Origin: Stomorhina lunata
Taxonomy: Eukaryota > Arthropoda > Insecta > Diptera > Rhiniidae
NCBI GenBank assembly: GCA_933228675.1
Contig: OW121743.1
Span: forward strand, 94,799,998-94,863,997
Direction: 5' to 3'
DNA length: 64,000 bases
The notes beneath the pieces are model-generated. The model saw only the letters and a program-made list of their open reading frames with translations. It made no database searches and was not told where the DNA came from. Below are positions 1 through 11,641 of the stretch, in pieces. Each line of letters starts with the position of its first letter. Within the stretch, counting starts at the first letter, position 1. The translations under genes and the position numbers were made by a program.

Positions 1-427
1 AATTTTCATAAATTCCCAGAAAATGTCTCAACTCCCACAATGAGTCGTATTTCATTTTGATGACATTTTTTATTTTTCCATATTTTTTTTCCTATACCAT
101 AATGATGTTGTGCTTGTAGTTATGGTAATTTACAAAGATTATAGTTATATCTAAAACATTAATGATAAATAATATGATGAAGCATTACTAAAAGAATAAA
201 ATTTTAATTTTCTACTTCGTTCTCGAGCTTACATCAGAAAAATAAAGTCATGGTGAAAAATTGTATTATAGTTTTATTAAAATAAATAGCAAATGCTAAT
301 GTTAATACCAGAATTCATATACATTAAGGGTTTACTACTAATTTCACTTTAGATATCATACTTTTCTCTTTTAAAATTTTGGGGAGTTTGCATAATTATC
401 CAACCAAAAAAGGATATCATAATAAAT

Positions 428-477
428 ATTATCACAAAAACTTTGGGTTTTATCTAAATAAAGATTTTTGTGATAAT
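428..477. repeat. Short hairpin, 13-bp perfect arms
   Basis: ATTATCACAAAAA at 428-440 is the exact reverse complement of 465-477, with a 24-bp loop. The position relative to any gene is unknown, so it is only a structural note. Confidence 0.6.
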
Positions 478-1121
478 AATCGTTAATATTTGCATAAAGG
501 AAATATTATAGGGATTCATGTTACAATTCTACAAGTCTATTATGACCAAAAATAATATGTCCATTTAGTTTGGGAAAGGTAAATATTACAAAAACATAAC
601 AAAATTTAAAATCCTAGGACATGGCTTTAAGCATCAACTGTAAAACAAAAGGAAACGAAAGTATGTTTTGTTATTTTTTGTCCTTGTTCATAATAAACAG
701 TTACATTTGTATATGTATGTATAGGTACGTGTAAATGTGTATACCTACTATTTGTTATTAATTTAAAGTTTTAATTAAGTCTTAAGTAATACCAAATATT
801 ACCAAAACACACCAAATGTTAAGCTTTTGTGGGCTTAGTAAGGATTTTTTGTTTATTTTCCTTACATTTTTATTTTGTTTGAATAGAACTTGTTTAATAT
901 TTTAGTAGCAAAACATGAAAATATCAAAAATTTCCTAATATTCTATTGAATGTGTATGGTTATAACCACAATTTCGTTTGGTTTATTAAAACATTTTGTT
1001 GGTTTGTAAAGAATGAGATTTTCTATTTCTTTATAATGTAAAATGTATGCAAATGAAATGTTGACACATTGTTTGAAAGAGTAAATTTCATAGAAAAGGT
1101 TTTTAACAAGCGAACACAACA

Positions 1122-1183
1122 TGACGTATGATTAACAAACAAAACAAAGTAATTCATTCATATTTTATAACAATCATACGCCA
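1122..1183. promoter_or_regulatory. Inverted TGRCGTATGATT pair (possible binding site)
   Basis: TGACGTATGATT at 1122-1133 faces AATCATACGCCA at 1172-1183, whose reverse complement TGGCGTATGATT differs by one base. Similar facing pairs occur near 41725-41758 and 46407-46453, and related half sites near 52422 and 59497. The TGACGT core resembles a CRE/bZIP half site. That it binds a protein is inference only. Confidence 0.25.
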
Positions 1184-1434
1184 CAGGCTTTTTATGGGTA
1201 ATGTATTATATTTCGAATAAATAGTTTTTTTTTTAAAGCCTGGAATTATTTTAAAATTTATTTTAAGTAAGAAATAAGTATAAGGTCTTTTTAATTAAAA
1301 ATATAGGATTTCGAAAAGGATGCTTTAATTAAAAGCAAAATATTCCTATTGCCTATTAACTCAGCTTCTATGTGGATTAGTTTTTATAGCCGATCAAATT
1401 TTCTTTCTAAGGCAGAAGAGATTTTTTGAGCAAT

Positions 1435-2580
1435 TGTCAATACTAATGTTTTTATAGTTTTATAGAAAATATTAAAAAAAATTTAACTATTACTTTAACT
1501 ATTTTATAATAAAAATTTTCTAATTTATAGAAAAATTTTCGAAAAATTTACTATTTTATAGGAAAATTTTCGAAAAATTTACTATTTTATTGGAAAATTT
1601 TCAAAAAATTTACTATTTTACAAGAAAATTTTCGAAAAATTTACTATTTTATAGGAAATTTTTCGAAAAATTTGCTATTTTATAGGAAAATTTTCGAAAA
1701 ATTTGCTATATTATAGGAAATTTTTCGAAAAATATACTATTTTGTATGAAATTTTTTGAGAAATTTACTATTTATACGAAATTTTTCGAAAAATTTACTA
1801 TTTTATAGAAAATTTTTCGAAAAATTTACTATTTTATAGGAAATTTTTCGAAAAATTTACTACTTTATAGGAAATTTTTTAAAAAATTTACTATTTTATA
1901 GGAAATTTTTTAAAAAATTTACTATTTTATAGGAAATTTTTCGAAAAATTTACTATTTTATGGGAAATTTTTCGAAAAATTTATTATTTTATGGGAAATT
2001 TTTCGAAAGATTTATTATTTTATAGAAAATTTTTCGAAAATTTTCTATTTTGTAGGAAATTTTTCGAAAATTTTCTATTTGGTAGGAAATTTTTTGAAAA
2101 ATTTCCTATTTTATAGGAAACTTTTCGAAAAATTTGCTATTTTATAGGAAATTTAAAAAAAAAAATACTATTTTATAGGAAATTTTTCGAAAATTTTACT
2201 ATTTTATAGGAAATTTTTCAAAAAATTTACTATTTTATAGGAAATTTTTCGAAAAATTTACTATTTTATAGGAAATTTTTCGAAAAATTTACTATTTTAT
2301 AAGAAATTTTTCGAAAAATTTACTATTTTATAGGAAATTTTTCGAAAATTTACTATTTGGTAGGAAATTTTTCGAAAATTTACTATTTGATAAGAAATTT
2401 TTTGAAAAATTTACAATTTAATAGAAATTTTTTAGAAAAATTTACTATTTTATAGAAAATTTTTTGAAAAATTTACTATTTTATAGGAAATTTTTCAAAA
2501 AATTTACTATTTTATAGGAAAATTTTCGAAAAATTTACTTTTTTATAGGAAATTTTTCGAAAAATTTACTAATTTAAAAA
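1435..2580. repeat. 31-bp A/T minisatellite array A
   Basis: About 35 tandem units of 31 bp, consensus TATAGGAAATTTTTCGAAAA followed by ATTTACTATTT. The period is seen directly: the TTTTATAG motif recurs at 1801 and 1832. GAAATTTTTCGAAAAATTT is almost self-complementary. Units at both ends are degenerate, as expected when homogenisation acts mostly in the array centre. No open frame is kept because 31 is not a multiple of three. Confidence 0.92.
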
Positions 2581-3930
2581 AATTAGACTTTTATGGTAAT
2601 TTATCTTTTATAGGAAATTTATAGCTTATTTTGAAACATTTTACACTTCATAGAAAATTTTGAAATATTTTACTTTATATAAAAAGAATGGGAATTTTTT
2701 TTCATAGAAAGTCTTTTAAAAATTTTATGATCGAATTTTTGAAAAAAAAATATTTTTTAATGAAATTTTTAAAAAAATATGACTTTAGAAATTTTTTCTT
2801 ATAGAATTTAAAAAAAAAATTGTGATATATTTTTTTTTTTAAATTTTGAATTTTTATAAAAAAAAAAATTGAAAAAATTTACTTTTTACTGGAATTTTTT
2901 GAAAATTTTGACTTTGGAAAATATTACTTTTTCAAAGAAAATTTTCCTTTTTATAGAATATTTAAAAAATTTTAGTTTTTAAAGAAAATTTTTTAAATAG
3001 TTTTCTTTTGGCACAAAAATTTTGACTTTTTATAAATAAAAAATGAAAAATTTTACTTTTTTACAGACAATTTTTGAAAAATTTACTTTTTATTTAAATT
3101 TGTTTAAAAATTTGATTTTGGAAAATTTTAATTTTCTAACAAAAGTTTTCCTTTTTATAGAATATTTACAAAAATTTGAATTTTTATAGTTAATTTAAAA
3201 AAAAATTCACTTTTGGCAGAAAATTTTAAAAATTTTACTTTTGATAGACAATTTTTTAAAAATTTTTCTTTTGATAGCAAATTTTTGAAAAATTTTACTT
3301 TTGATAGAAAATTTTTGAAAAATTTTACTTTTAATAGAAAAATTTTGAAAACTTTTACTTTTGATAGAAAATTTTTAATTAATATAAAAAATTGTGGGAT
3401 ATTTGACATTTAACAGAAAATTTTTGAAAAATTATTTTTAACAGAAATTTTTTAAAAAATTTTACTTTTGGAAAATTTTTTTTTGTTGCTAGAAAATTTA
3501 TCTTTTCATAGAATACTTAAAAAATTTGAAATTTTTTTGTTTTAAATTTTACTTTTATGGAAAATTTTTGAAAAATTTTTCGTTTGATTAATTTTTTTAT
3601 ATTTAACCTGTTTATAAAAAATTATTAAATATTTGTCTTTTTACATAAATTTTGGAAAATTTGACTTTTTATATAATTTTTTTAAAAATTTTGCTTTTTT
3701 AAGAAAATTTTGGAAAATTTGACTTTTTATACAAAATATTTCAAAATTTTGTAACTTTAAGTAAAATATTATTTTGAAATATTTTTAGAAAAATTTTACT
3801 TTTTATAGAAATTTTTTTTAATATTTTGGTATTTATGAAAAAATTTTAAAAAATTTTATTTTTGATAGGAAAATTGTTTGTTTTATTTTTAAAAAAATTT
3901 TACATACATTTTTAAATGCTGTACGATTGG
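2581..3930. repeat. Degenerate continuation of minisatellite A
   Basis: Irregular A/T repeats continue from the regular array with the same vocabulary: GAAAATTTT, AAATTTTACTTTT, TTTATAGAAAATTTT. Period drifts and units are lost. A better-kept patch at about 3225-3420 reads GATAGAAAATTTTTGAAAAA then TTTTACTTTT, with a 30-bp period that opens short spurious frames on both strands. It looks like an older, decayed part of the same array. Confidence 0.75.
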
Positions 3931-6467
3931 AGAAATATATTTCTAAATTTGTAGAAAAATATATGAAATTTATTTTTTCCAGTCTTATCTTAGGTTGAAC
4001 GTATGTACATCGGATATTCTTTGGGAGGTTTTAAAAATATTTACCGACTTCACGGTGCTTTATTACACTTGGGGCATATGCTAAAAATTTTTTTCTTTAC
4101 TAAAAATATCATACCAAATGCTTTGAGACTAAATTGTTCCCTATTTCTAGAAGAGATAAAAAAATTATTCTAACCTAAAAGAAAATTACTATTTTTAGTT
4201 TTTCATGCAAAATAAGAAGACAGAAATATAACATTTTTAAGGTTATTTTTTAAGTAGAATTTAACTTATTTCACTTCGTTTTAGTTAGTATAGATTTTTC
4301 TTCCATTTAGCAACAGTTTTAATTACCACAAATTTTTCTTATATACAAACCCCTAAAAATGCAACATTTTTTATTAAGCTCATTCTTTGGGTCACATTTT
4401 AAATACTCCCCTGAGTATGCAACACAATTTTGCTGTTTGTACTTAATTTACTAAAACAATGCACTACTAAAATGTTGCCTTATTTGCATAGAAAGAAATA
4501 AAAGATATTTAAATAAAATAATTTAATAAATTATTCAACGAAATGAACTTGAAATTGTGGTTAAGGACTCAAAGTACAATGACTAAAGACACTTGGGAAA
4601 TTGCCATTAAAGACAAATGTTTATAGACATTAAAATGTTTATATACTAGAAATGTTTGTATACTATACAAATTTCTATACTAAAAGTGTCTATATACTAA
4701 ACACCAGCCGAAGGAAATAACCAAAATTGAAATGGGGCTTTAAGAACATGGGTAAGTGTCCACTTGAAAACTATTATTGATATAATATCATTTACTTTTG
4801 GTATTAACTATATTTATATTAAAGAACATAAATTAAAATTACGACAGAAATGTAATCAACTAATGAATAAAGAATGAAATTTAATGAACAAAAAACGAAA
4901 AGGAAACTAATTACAGTTTTAAGAACAAAACTTAATTTTATAAATAATTTACTTGAGTAGTAATTAAGGGAATTTTTTATAAACCATTTCCCACTATATA
5001 TGACCTAAATTGTTTTTTTTTTTGGAAATATTTTAAAATAAATGTAAAACAGCAAAATAAAATTTTTGTTTAATTTCTTAGAATACTTAAATTTTATATG
5101 GTTATTTGAAAAATGTTACATTTTAATTTTTATGTCAAATTATACAAGAAAATCTGAAAAATTAAAACCCAACTGCCAAGACTTTTAAATCCTGCTGCCA
5201 CTGTTCTACTATTGCAATAAATGTTTTGTTCTTCCAGTTCTGCCACTTCAATTACCATAAGTATTTTTCCAACTACAATGACGGCTTGAGTCCTTAAAAA
5301 AGACCTTGGTGAAGGTCTACATATACATATATAAAGGAAAAATAAAATTGTATAATATGTATAGCGCTGCAACAGTCATTCATTTAGTTACTCTTTCACT
5401 GATTTTTATAAAAAAAATAATAATACAGTTTTCTCATTTTTTCAACCAACAAATATTTCTTATTTTCTAGTTTTTGGTTTAAGCCCCAACAATTTGTTGC
5501 TATTTGTATATGTTTTGGTATTTGTTTAAGTGTAAATATAAGTATGTATGTGTATTGAAGATTAAGAGAATGAATGTGTTTTTATACCACATATACATAC
5601 TTATGTATGTGTGTAGTTTTATTTTTGGTGGTATTTCCCTGTCATTTATTAAATTGTTAGTTACAAACAGGTATTTTGTGGTTTCCTGTGGCGTCAACGG
5701 CAGACTTTCCTGCTGCTATTTCGGCGGCCGCTTGTTTATTTGTTTGTTTTGTTGGTTGTTTTTTTTTTTGTAGTTTTTCTGCTGTTTCTCAAAATGTGAA
5801 CAAGTGTTAATGGCATACAACACATACATATATTTTCCTTTCCAAATACAATCTTTTGGTTTATTTGTAAATTATTTTCATGTTTTCTGAAAGGTTATAC
5901 AGAAAATGCTTACATATGTAACTATATAGTAATTTTAGCAAATTAGTTTTGTAGCACTCATTAATTTAAATCAAATTTAATAAAGGTTATTTTAAGTTTG
6001 TACAATAATTAGTTTCTTTTGACATACGATATTAACTTAAGGGTTATAAAAATTCTTTTTCAAATAACGTTTGTATGGAATTATTTTCTTTAAATATCGT
6101 ATTATTATTGTTACATATCCGGCAAGATCAAGCAATTTTTACAGTAATTCTTTTACACCTTTTTCATGTTAGGCATTTAATAAGGAACTATGGGTAGTAC
6201 ATCTAGTAAATATGTATGTTCAAGTAAAATCAAGGAATAGTTAAGTTGAATGACAATTCAAAGTTTAAAATAAAATTCTTTTAAATTAGCTTGATAATGA
6301 ACAAAATAAATGAAATTTAACTCCAATGTATATCTAAATAATTAAAGCTTTAATTTTTAATATGATAAACAACTCGAAAAGACTTTGAGTCTCAAAAACA
6401 CACAAAAATAGAATGTACTCTAAACATTAATTTTTAAAAAATTAAACTTTTAGAAAAAATTTCTAAA
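3931..6467. other. AT-rich non-coding stretch
   Basis: No supported gene. Around 4620-4700 there is a loose repeat of TTTATATACTA-like words. Around 5690-5735 a less AT-rich patch contains a GCGGCCGC octamer. TATGTATGTGTG-like simple sequence occurs at about 5540-5620. Short open frames on both strands here lack any family signature and overlap one another. Confidence 0.55.
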
Positions 6468-7035
6468 GGTACTGTCAGACTCATTAAACATTTAAATCAA
6501 ATATTTTGAGTAAAATATTGTCAAAACAATATAATAAAAAATTTGTGGTCACATTTACACATTTATTTGACGATTTTTATTTGATAAAATACAGAAAACA
6601 TACGTATAAGGTATAAAATTTTCCCAAAAAATATTTGATCAAATCTTTTCAAAACAAAATTGAGCATCTAGCAATTTGTTTCTCATATTTGATGTTGTTG
6701 CTTCTCAAATTTGATGTTGTTGTTTCTCAAATTTGATGTTGTTGTTTCTCATATTTGATGTTGTTGTTTCTGTTTGAATAGTAAACAATACACAGCTGTT
6801 ATTTGCCCCTGTTTGATGTTACAAAAATTTTGTAAGATTAAGTAATTATTTGATCAAAATTTAATAAAATATTTGCTCTTGCATGGTCACATTAGGAAAA
6901 TTTTTATTTGCTGGCGAATAATTTTGTTTTCTTCAAATCAACATGTTTCTTGTTTGAACCTCAAAAATATTTTGTGGTCAGGCTACGAGGATCAAATATT
7001 TCATAATTTCGATTAAATGTTTAATCAGTGTGACC
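6468..7035. mobile_element. MITE-like element, inverted ends
   Basis: The left end (GGTACTGTCAGACTCATTAA from 6468) and right end (reverse complement GGTCACACTGATTAAACATT, ending 7035) share a subterminal inverted block. ATTAAACATTTAA is identical in both ends. The inside is rich in ATTTGATCAAA and TGTGGTCAC words and has no open frame. Length near 570 bp suits a non-autonomous DNA transposon. I do not see a clean target duplication, so the exact ends are uncertain. Confidence 0.45.
6679..6771. repeat. 22-bp tandem repeat, about 4 units
   Basis: TCTCATATTTGATGTTGTTG plus two bases repeats at 6681, 6703, 6725 and 6747, an exact 22-bp step. It lies inside the MITE-like element. Only A/T or C/T substitutions separate the units, so the expansion is recent. 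Confidence 0.85.
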
Positions 7036-7139
7036 TTAAGAAGATTCCAATTGATACTGTTTAAGTCGATTTCACAAAAAAACATAAATTTATAAAAAGT
7101 TTTTATAAACACCATTAAAAAGAACGCAAACAAAAAAGT

Positions 7140-7430
7140 TATACATATATATATACTATCCGCCTGTCCATCCGTTCACCGGTCTATTGAAAACACGATA
7201 GGAACTGAACAAAAGGAGCTAGAGCAGCGAAATTTGGTAAGAATATTATATTTAAAAAAAATAATTTTGGCTATATAACAGCAAAATATCTGTTTGTCTG
7301 TTTGTCTGTCTGTATTTCTGTCTGTCTTTCTGTCTGACTTCAAGGTACGATAGCGCTTAAGAAAAAAATGCAATAAAATTTGGTACGAATTTTCTTCATT
7401 TCTTGGAAAAATATAGAATAGACATTGCGT
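7140..7430. repeat. Two degenerate units of a dispersed repeat
   Basis: The phrase 'CGATAG...GAAATTTGGTA(A/C)GAAT' occurs twice, at about 7194-7240 and 7347-7392. Each is preceded by a CTGT/CCGT-rich stretch (7161-7180 and 7290-7337). This layout of a tetranucleotide-rich block followed by 'AAATTTGGTACGAA' is common in fly interspersed repeats of non-coding type. I cannot name the family. Confidence 0.4.
7290..7337. repeat. (TGTC)n-type microsatellite
   Basis: Imperfect run of TGTCTGTT/TGTCTGTC words over about 48 bp. Confidence 0.85.
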
Positions 7431-7639
7431 GAAATCATTCCCTTTTTGACTTTAGAAATATACAGGGAACGAATTCAATATTTTTGGAATATGGCGGACA
7501 TACAATGTATTATATTGTAGAATTCAATATATGCCTTACATTAAAGTGGTACACACTTAAGATTCCAAAAAATTTTCTGACCTATAAAAATCAAAAAACT
7601 TATAGTCAAATTTTCTACAAATACGTCTAATGGTTTAGG

Positions 7640-8320
7640 TGTTCATAAATGTTAAACATTTGATGATTAATATTAAAAATAGTCAAATGATCAACAAACA
7701 ACCAGTCATTAATCAATAATAAAACCGTCAAAAGGAAACCATTAAACAATCGCCAAACGTCAGCAAAACAATCATTCAACAAACAACAATTAAAAAAAGA
7801 AATCGTCAAACAATAAACAAACTGTGGTTAAAAATCTTCAAAAAAACGTCAAGCATCAAAAGAAATAATCGCTAAACAATTGTCAAACCACATTAAAAAA
7901 AATTGCCAAATAGTCGTTGAAAAACACTCAAAATAATCATTAGACAATCTTCAAACAATGATTGAACAACCATTAAAAATAATCGAACAGTCGTCAGTCA
8001 GTCTTCAATTAATCATCAAACATCAAGAACAATAGGTAAAACATTGTCAAACACCCAACAAAAAATTTTAAATGAATCAAGCAAATTGTTACACAATTGT
8101 CAAACAATCACTAAACAGTCATCAAAAATCCTCAAACAATCGACAGTTAATCGTCAAACAATTATCGAACAAACATTAAAAAGAATCAAACAGTCGTCAG
8201 TCATTCTTCAATCAATCATCAAACAACTGTAGAACAATCAGCAAACAATCGTCAAACAACCATCAAAAAATCGTCAAACAATCATAAAAAAATTGTCAAA
8301 AATCTTCAAACAATCATGAA
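7640..8320. repeat. Degenerate ~11-bp repeat (ATCRTCAAACA)
   Basis: About 680 bp are built from short words such as ATCGTCAAACA, ATCATCAAACA and CAGTCATCAAA, with a period of roughly 11 bp and many substitutions. It is a strongly strand-asymmetric (C/A-rich on +) low-complexity tract, unlike the A-run/T-run minisatellites. The short open frames seen on both strands come from this composition. Confidence 0.75.
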
Positions 8321-8407
8321 TTTTTTTCTGTTAAAACTTAAATTGAATAACAATCTGATACAAAAAACATAAATTGCAAAAATTTAGATATATTTTAAAA
8401 TCAAGTA

Positions 8408-9394
8408 GGGAATTTTCGCGGTTTCAATTTTTTAAATCAGACGAAAAACCGAAGTCATTAAGCTTTTCATAAACGGTCTAGGCCTTGTACTACATACTAA
8501 CATGATACTACTAAAATGTATTCTGTTTGGAATCAAAAATTTTAACTTTAAAAAAAGTTAAATAGCTTAATATAAGTCTCGATTTTTCTATAAAGAACTA
8601 GCTTTAAAAAACTGTATAAAACAAACAAATAAGTTTTTCTATTGAAATGTTGCCAACATGTTGATAAAATTGTTCAGTTAAAACACAGTACGACAAAATC
8701 AAATTTTTTTGAGTACACATGAGTAATGTTAACATAATATGTAAATAAAGAAATGCGTGTCTCGGCGTTTTGCTGTAACACGTCAGAATTTAAAGAAAAT
8801 TGATTTTTAAGATTCGAAGGACCGTGTAGGTTCACTTGTAACGTAATAATATTATATATTTTTTTTACGCTAGAGGACGCTTTAGTTTTCAAATAAAATT
8901 AAAAAATATCCAAAAAATGTACGAAATTCATTAAAGATACAATCCTGCAATTAGAAAAAATTAAATTTTATTTTTACAAATTGTATTTTTACATTACATT
9001 TACATTACATTGAATTGGCTATAATTTGGCTATATTTTTATATTGGCCATAATAAATGTTCATAGAAAAGTGTTCGTATAAAAAAATACAAAAAAAAATT
9101 AATTTTTTTTTTTAATTTATGAAAACTTTTTTAAAAAATATTGAAGAAATGAGTATATAAGTTATTAGGGACGAATTTTGCTTATGATAATTACTATAAG
9201 TTACATAGTTTTGAAGGAAGACCACTTTGGCCAAAATGTTAAATTTTAATCCCTCTTACACAGAAAATTTGTTATCGGTTTTGTTGAAAATTGTGTTTAG
9301 AAATTACTAACAAAGGTTAGTATCTTAGTGTAAATTTCATCGAAATCGGAAGACTTTAATTTCAAAAATTCGGTTAGTTGACGTGAAATCCCCC
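8408..9394. mobile_element. Putative non-coding DNA transposon remnant
   Basis: The left end GGGAATTTTCGCG at 8408 and the reverse complement of the right end (GGGGGATTTCACG, ending 9394) form an imperfect terminal inverted repeat. The interior is richer in complex words (for example GGTCTAGGCCTTG near 8478) than its flanks, and it has no coding capacity. The element call rests on the paired ends only. Confidence 0.35.
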
Positions 9395-9478
9395 ATGTAT
9401 GTATATATATGTTCAAGAATAAAATAAATTCATTTGGACCAAATCAGTATGCCTGATTAGATTAGCGTTTTCAGTGAT

Positions 9479-9691
9479 ATAATACTAAATCATACTAGTA
9501 CTGGCGTCTGATTTTTTATATACAATTCCCAAAAAACTTCTGACAAACAAATGGGTTAAGAGAGAAGGAAAGCTTAAGTTCCACAGAAAAATGTCGACCA
9601 TTTGCTTTAAAGTACTTCTAGTCCAAATCACTTTTGTTAAATTTTTCTTGATTTGGAAGCGTAAACGCAAAAATTAATGATTTAGTATTAT
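9479..9691. mobile_element. 213-bp MITE with 15-bp perfect inverted ends
   Basis: ATAATACTAAATCAT at 9479-9493 is the exact reverse complement of 9677-9691. Both outer flanks are GAT (9476-9478 and 9692-9694), a possible 3-bp target duplication. There is no coding capacity. Size and ends fit a MITE; the superfamily cannot be told from this. Confidence 0.55.
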
Positions 9692-9785
9692 GATATACAT
9701 ACACACGATCAATTGGCACAAGTCTTTTTAAGAAATTCTCAAATTATTAAATTTATTATTCATTTTGTATAGGCCTTTAATTTCG

Positions 9786-10050
9786 TGGGGGCTGTGGCTT
9801 AGTTGATTAGTATTTCGACTCCTAAGCATAACATCATATTGAGCCTGGGTTCGATCCCCGGTCTCGTCAACATCAATTTCTGCAATTATTAATTTCTACT
9901 AAACTAATTCATTACCACAGCATTTTTCGTCGGCGCAAAGCCTACAGAAATAACACGTCGTCGACGAAAAATAAATAAAATTGGCTGTAGAACAAAACAG
10001 CTTAATCAATGCTTCTAAATAATAACAAACGGAGCAAATAAGGTAACCCA
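9786..10050 (+). mobile_element. tRNA-derived SINE-like element
   Basis: A box-like TGGCTTAGTTG (from 9795) and B box-like GGGTTCGATCC (from 9847) stand in tRNA order. The T arm folds perfectly (CTGGG, loop, CCCGG), but the putative acceptor and anticodon stems do not pair, and the A-to-B distance is several bases longer than in a plain tRNA. Downstream lies a hairpin-prone GTCGGCG...CGTCGACG block (about 9927-9973). A tRNA-headed SINE fits better than a functional tRNA. The 3' end is not defined. Confidence 0.5.
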
Positions 10051-10187
10051 ATTTATATATGCTCTATATACAATTGTATATGCTGTATATGCATAAGTGA
10101 AACTTTTATTAAAAAAAATTGATCTAGGTAAGAAATTTTTTTAAATTTACTGAAAATCTTCTATGCCTTTTATTGTTCTTATGTATT

Positions 10188-11468
10188 GTGGAGCCGCGGA
10201 ATAAAAAGTTCTTTTTGCATCATTCACAATTTTTGGGAAATTGCATTTTTTGTTATTTCGCACTTTAAAAAATCAGTGAACCGCGAAAAATATTTAAGTT
10301 AGCTACTTACCAGTAGGTGAATCTTTGTGCTCTAAATCACCACATTAAATCTTAAAAGTCTCTTTAAATAAACACTTTTATTTTGGAAAAAGAACCTTTT
10401 GTTAAAAAAAGTGAAAAAGTACCTTTGATACAAAAAAAATTAAAAATATGAAAAAATAATTTGTGTTATGCAACGAAATTAAACCATAGCTCCCCCCAAA
10501 GAGGTAATCTACGTAACCTAAAAACAAGCAGTATTTTATATTTTTGCATTTTGAACAAAATTTGATAATAAATTCTTAATATTCTGTCATTTTTCAATGG
10601 AAAATGAAAAAACTCTATATTATGACATTTGACCTCTTTCCCGGTCAAACTTTTACAATATTAAAATAACAATGCCGTTTACATTATAAATAGTCTGAGG
10701 AAAAATATTTCCTATTACTTTTATTAATGTTGAACATTGGTACAGTTTTCGCGGAACTCTTCGATATGAAATCACAGGTACGGCAAATCGGTTAATGATA
10801 CGGACCTCATTATTTTGGTTTTTATTCTGCCATTTGTTTGTTTTGTGATACTGAGAAACAAATGTATTATTTGTAATATTTTTTTAAACAAAATTTTCAA
10901 AAAAAATGTAAAACTGATTTAAATAAAATTTTTAGCTGCATATCCTTAGGCGAGTCGTCAAGGACACGCATTTTCTGGGAAAAATTGCAATATTTTTGAA
11001 ACTACTTCGTGGATTTTTAATATTGATGACTTAAAATAAAGCCTCTTTAGTTCTCTTTTATATTCCAGTAAAAAATTTAATTGGGCTAAACCGAAAATAC
11101 TCCCTTTATTTCCTATTTCAAAAAGTTAACGACTTTGTGGGCGGAAAAAATTTATGTTGCATGTTTCTGCATTACTTAGAACATTTCTTGGGGGAATAAA
11201 GGTTTAATTGCGCACTTTCATAAAATAAGGTGCATCCTAAACTACACGAATAAGGGAAAAAATATGTAACTTACTTATTATGGAAAAATAACTTTTTGTT
11301 AAAAAAAAAGAAAAGAGCCTTTTGTTTTGTAAAACTTTTTAATGTCCATTTAATTACTAAATAAAAAAATATTACTATGGTTTCTCAAATGTATTTAAAA
11401 GATTTCAACCTAAATATTAGAAAAATAACAAAAAGTCAAAATGTAAACCTTTTGTTCCGCGGCTCCAC
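10188..11468. mobile_element. 1.28-kb element with GTGGAGCCGCGGAA inverted ends
   Basis: Left end GTGGAGCCGCGGAATAAAAA (10188) matches the reverse complement of the right end, GTGGAGCCGCGGAACAAAAG (ending 11468), with two mismatches over the first 23 bp. The GC-rich ends stand out sharply from the AT-rich surroundings. Internal motifs 'CCTTTTGTTAAAAAAAG' near 10396 and 'CTTTTTGTTAAAAAAAAAG' near 11292 repeat the subterminal sequence. There is no open frame. This is a non-autonomous DNA transposon of unknown superfamily; I find no convincing target duplication. Confidence 0.72.
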
Positions 11469-11615
11469 GTATATTAAGGAAATGCTAAAGGAATTTTTTT
11501 ACACAAAAATATATTTACAATTATTTCAAATATATCAGAAAAAATTTTAAAAAAGGGATTTCTAAAAGGCCTTCAAGTCAGGTACCTATAGAACTTTACC
11601 TTAAGAATATATGCG

Positions 11616-11641
11616 TATATATATATATATATATATATATT
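11616..11641. repeat. (TA)n microsatellite
   Basis: About 13 uninterrupted TA dinucleotides. Confidence 0.95.

Larger units (their letters stand above)
1..1434. other. AT-rich non-coding stretch
   Basis: No open reading frame of note and no recognisable domain. It holds a perfect 13-bp inverted repeat (428-440 with 465-477, arm ATTATCACAAAAA) and the inverted 12-mer pair listed at 1122-1183. Short poly(A)/poly(T) runs are scattered through it. Intergenic or intronic DNA is the simplest reading. Confidence 0.6.

Noticed and set aside
3155..3413. Overlapping frames on both strands (84 and 66 residues)
   Set aside because: They come from a local 30-bp A/T repeat that stays open by periodicity, and the products are simple peptide repeats.
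5504..5773. Frames on both strands (89 and 65 residues)
   Set aside because: Mutually overlapping, Phe/Tyr/Cys-rich, and ending in a poly(T) run. No domain or splice context.
7640..8320. Coding region suggested by frames at 7627-7809 and 8044-8232
   Set aside because: Composition is set by a ~11-bp C/A-rich repeat, and the frames are short and lie on opposite strands.
9788..9866. Functional tRNA gene
   Set aside because: Only the T arm pairs well. The acceptor and anticodon stems fail and the A-to-B box distance is too long.
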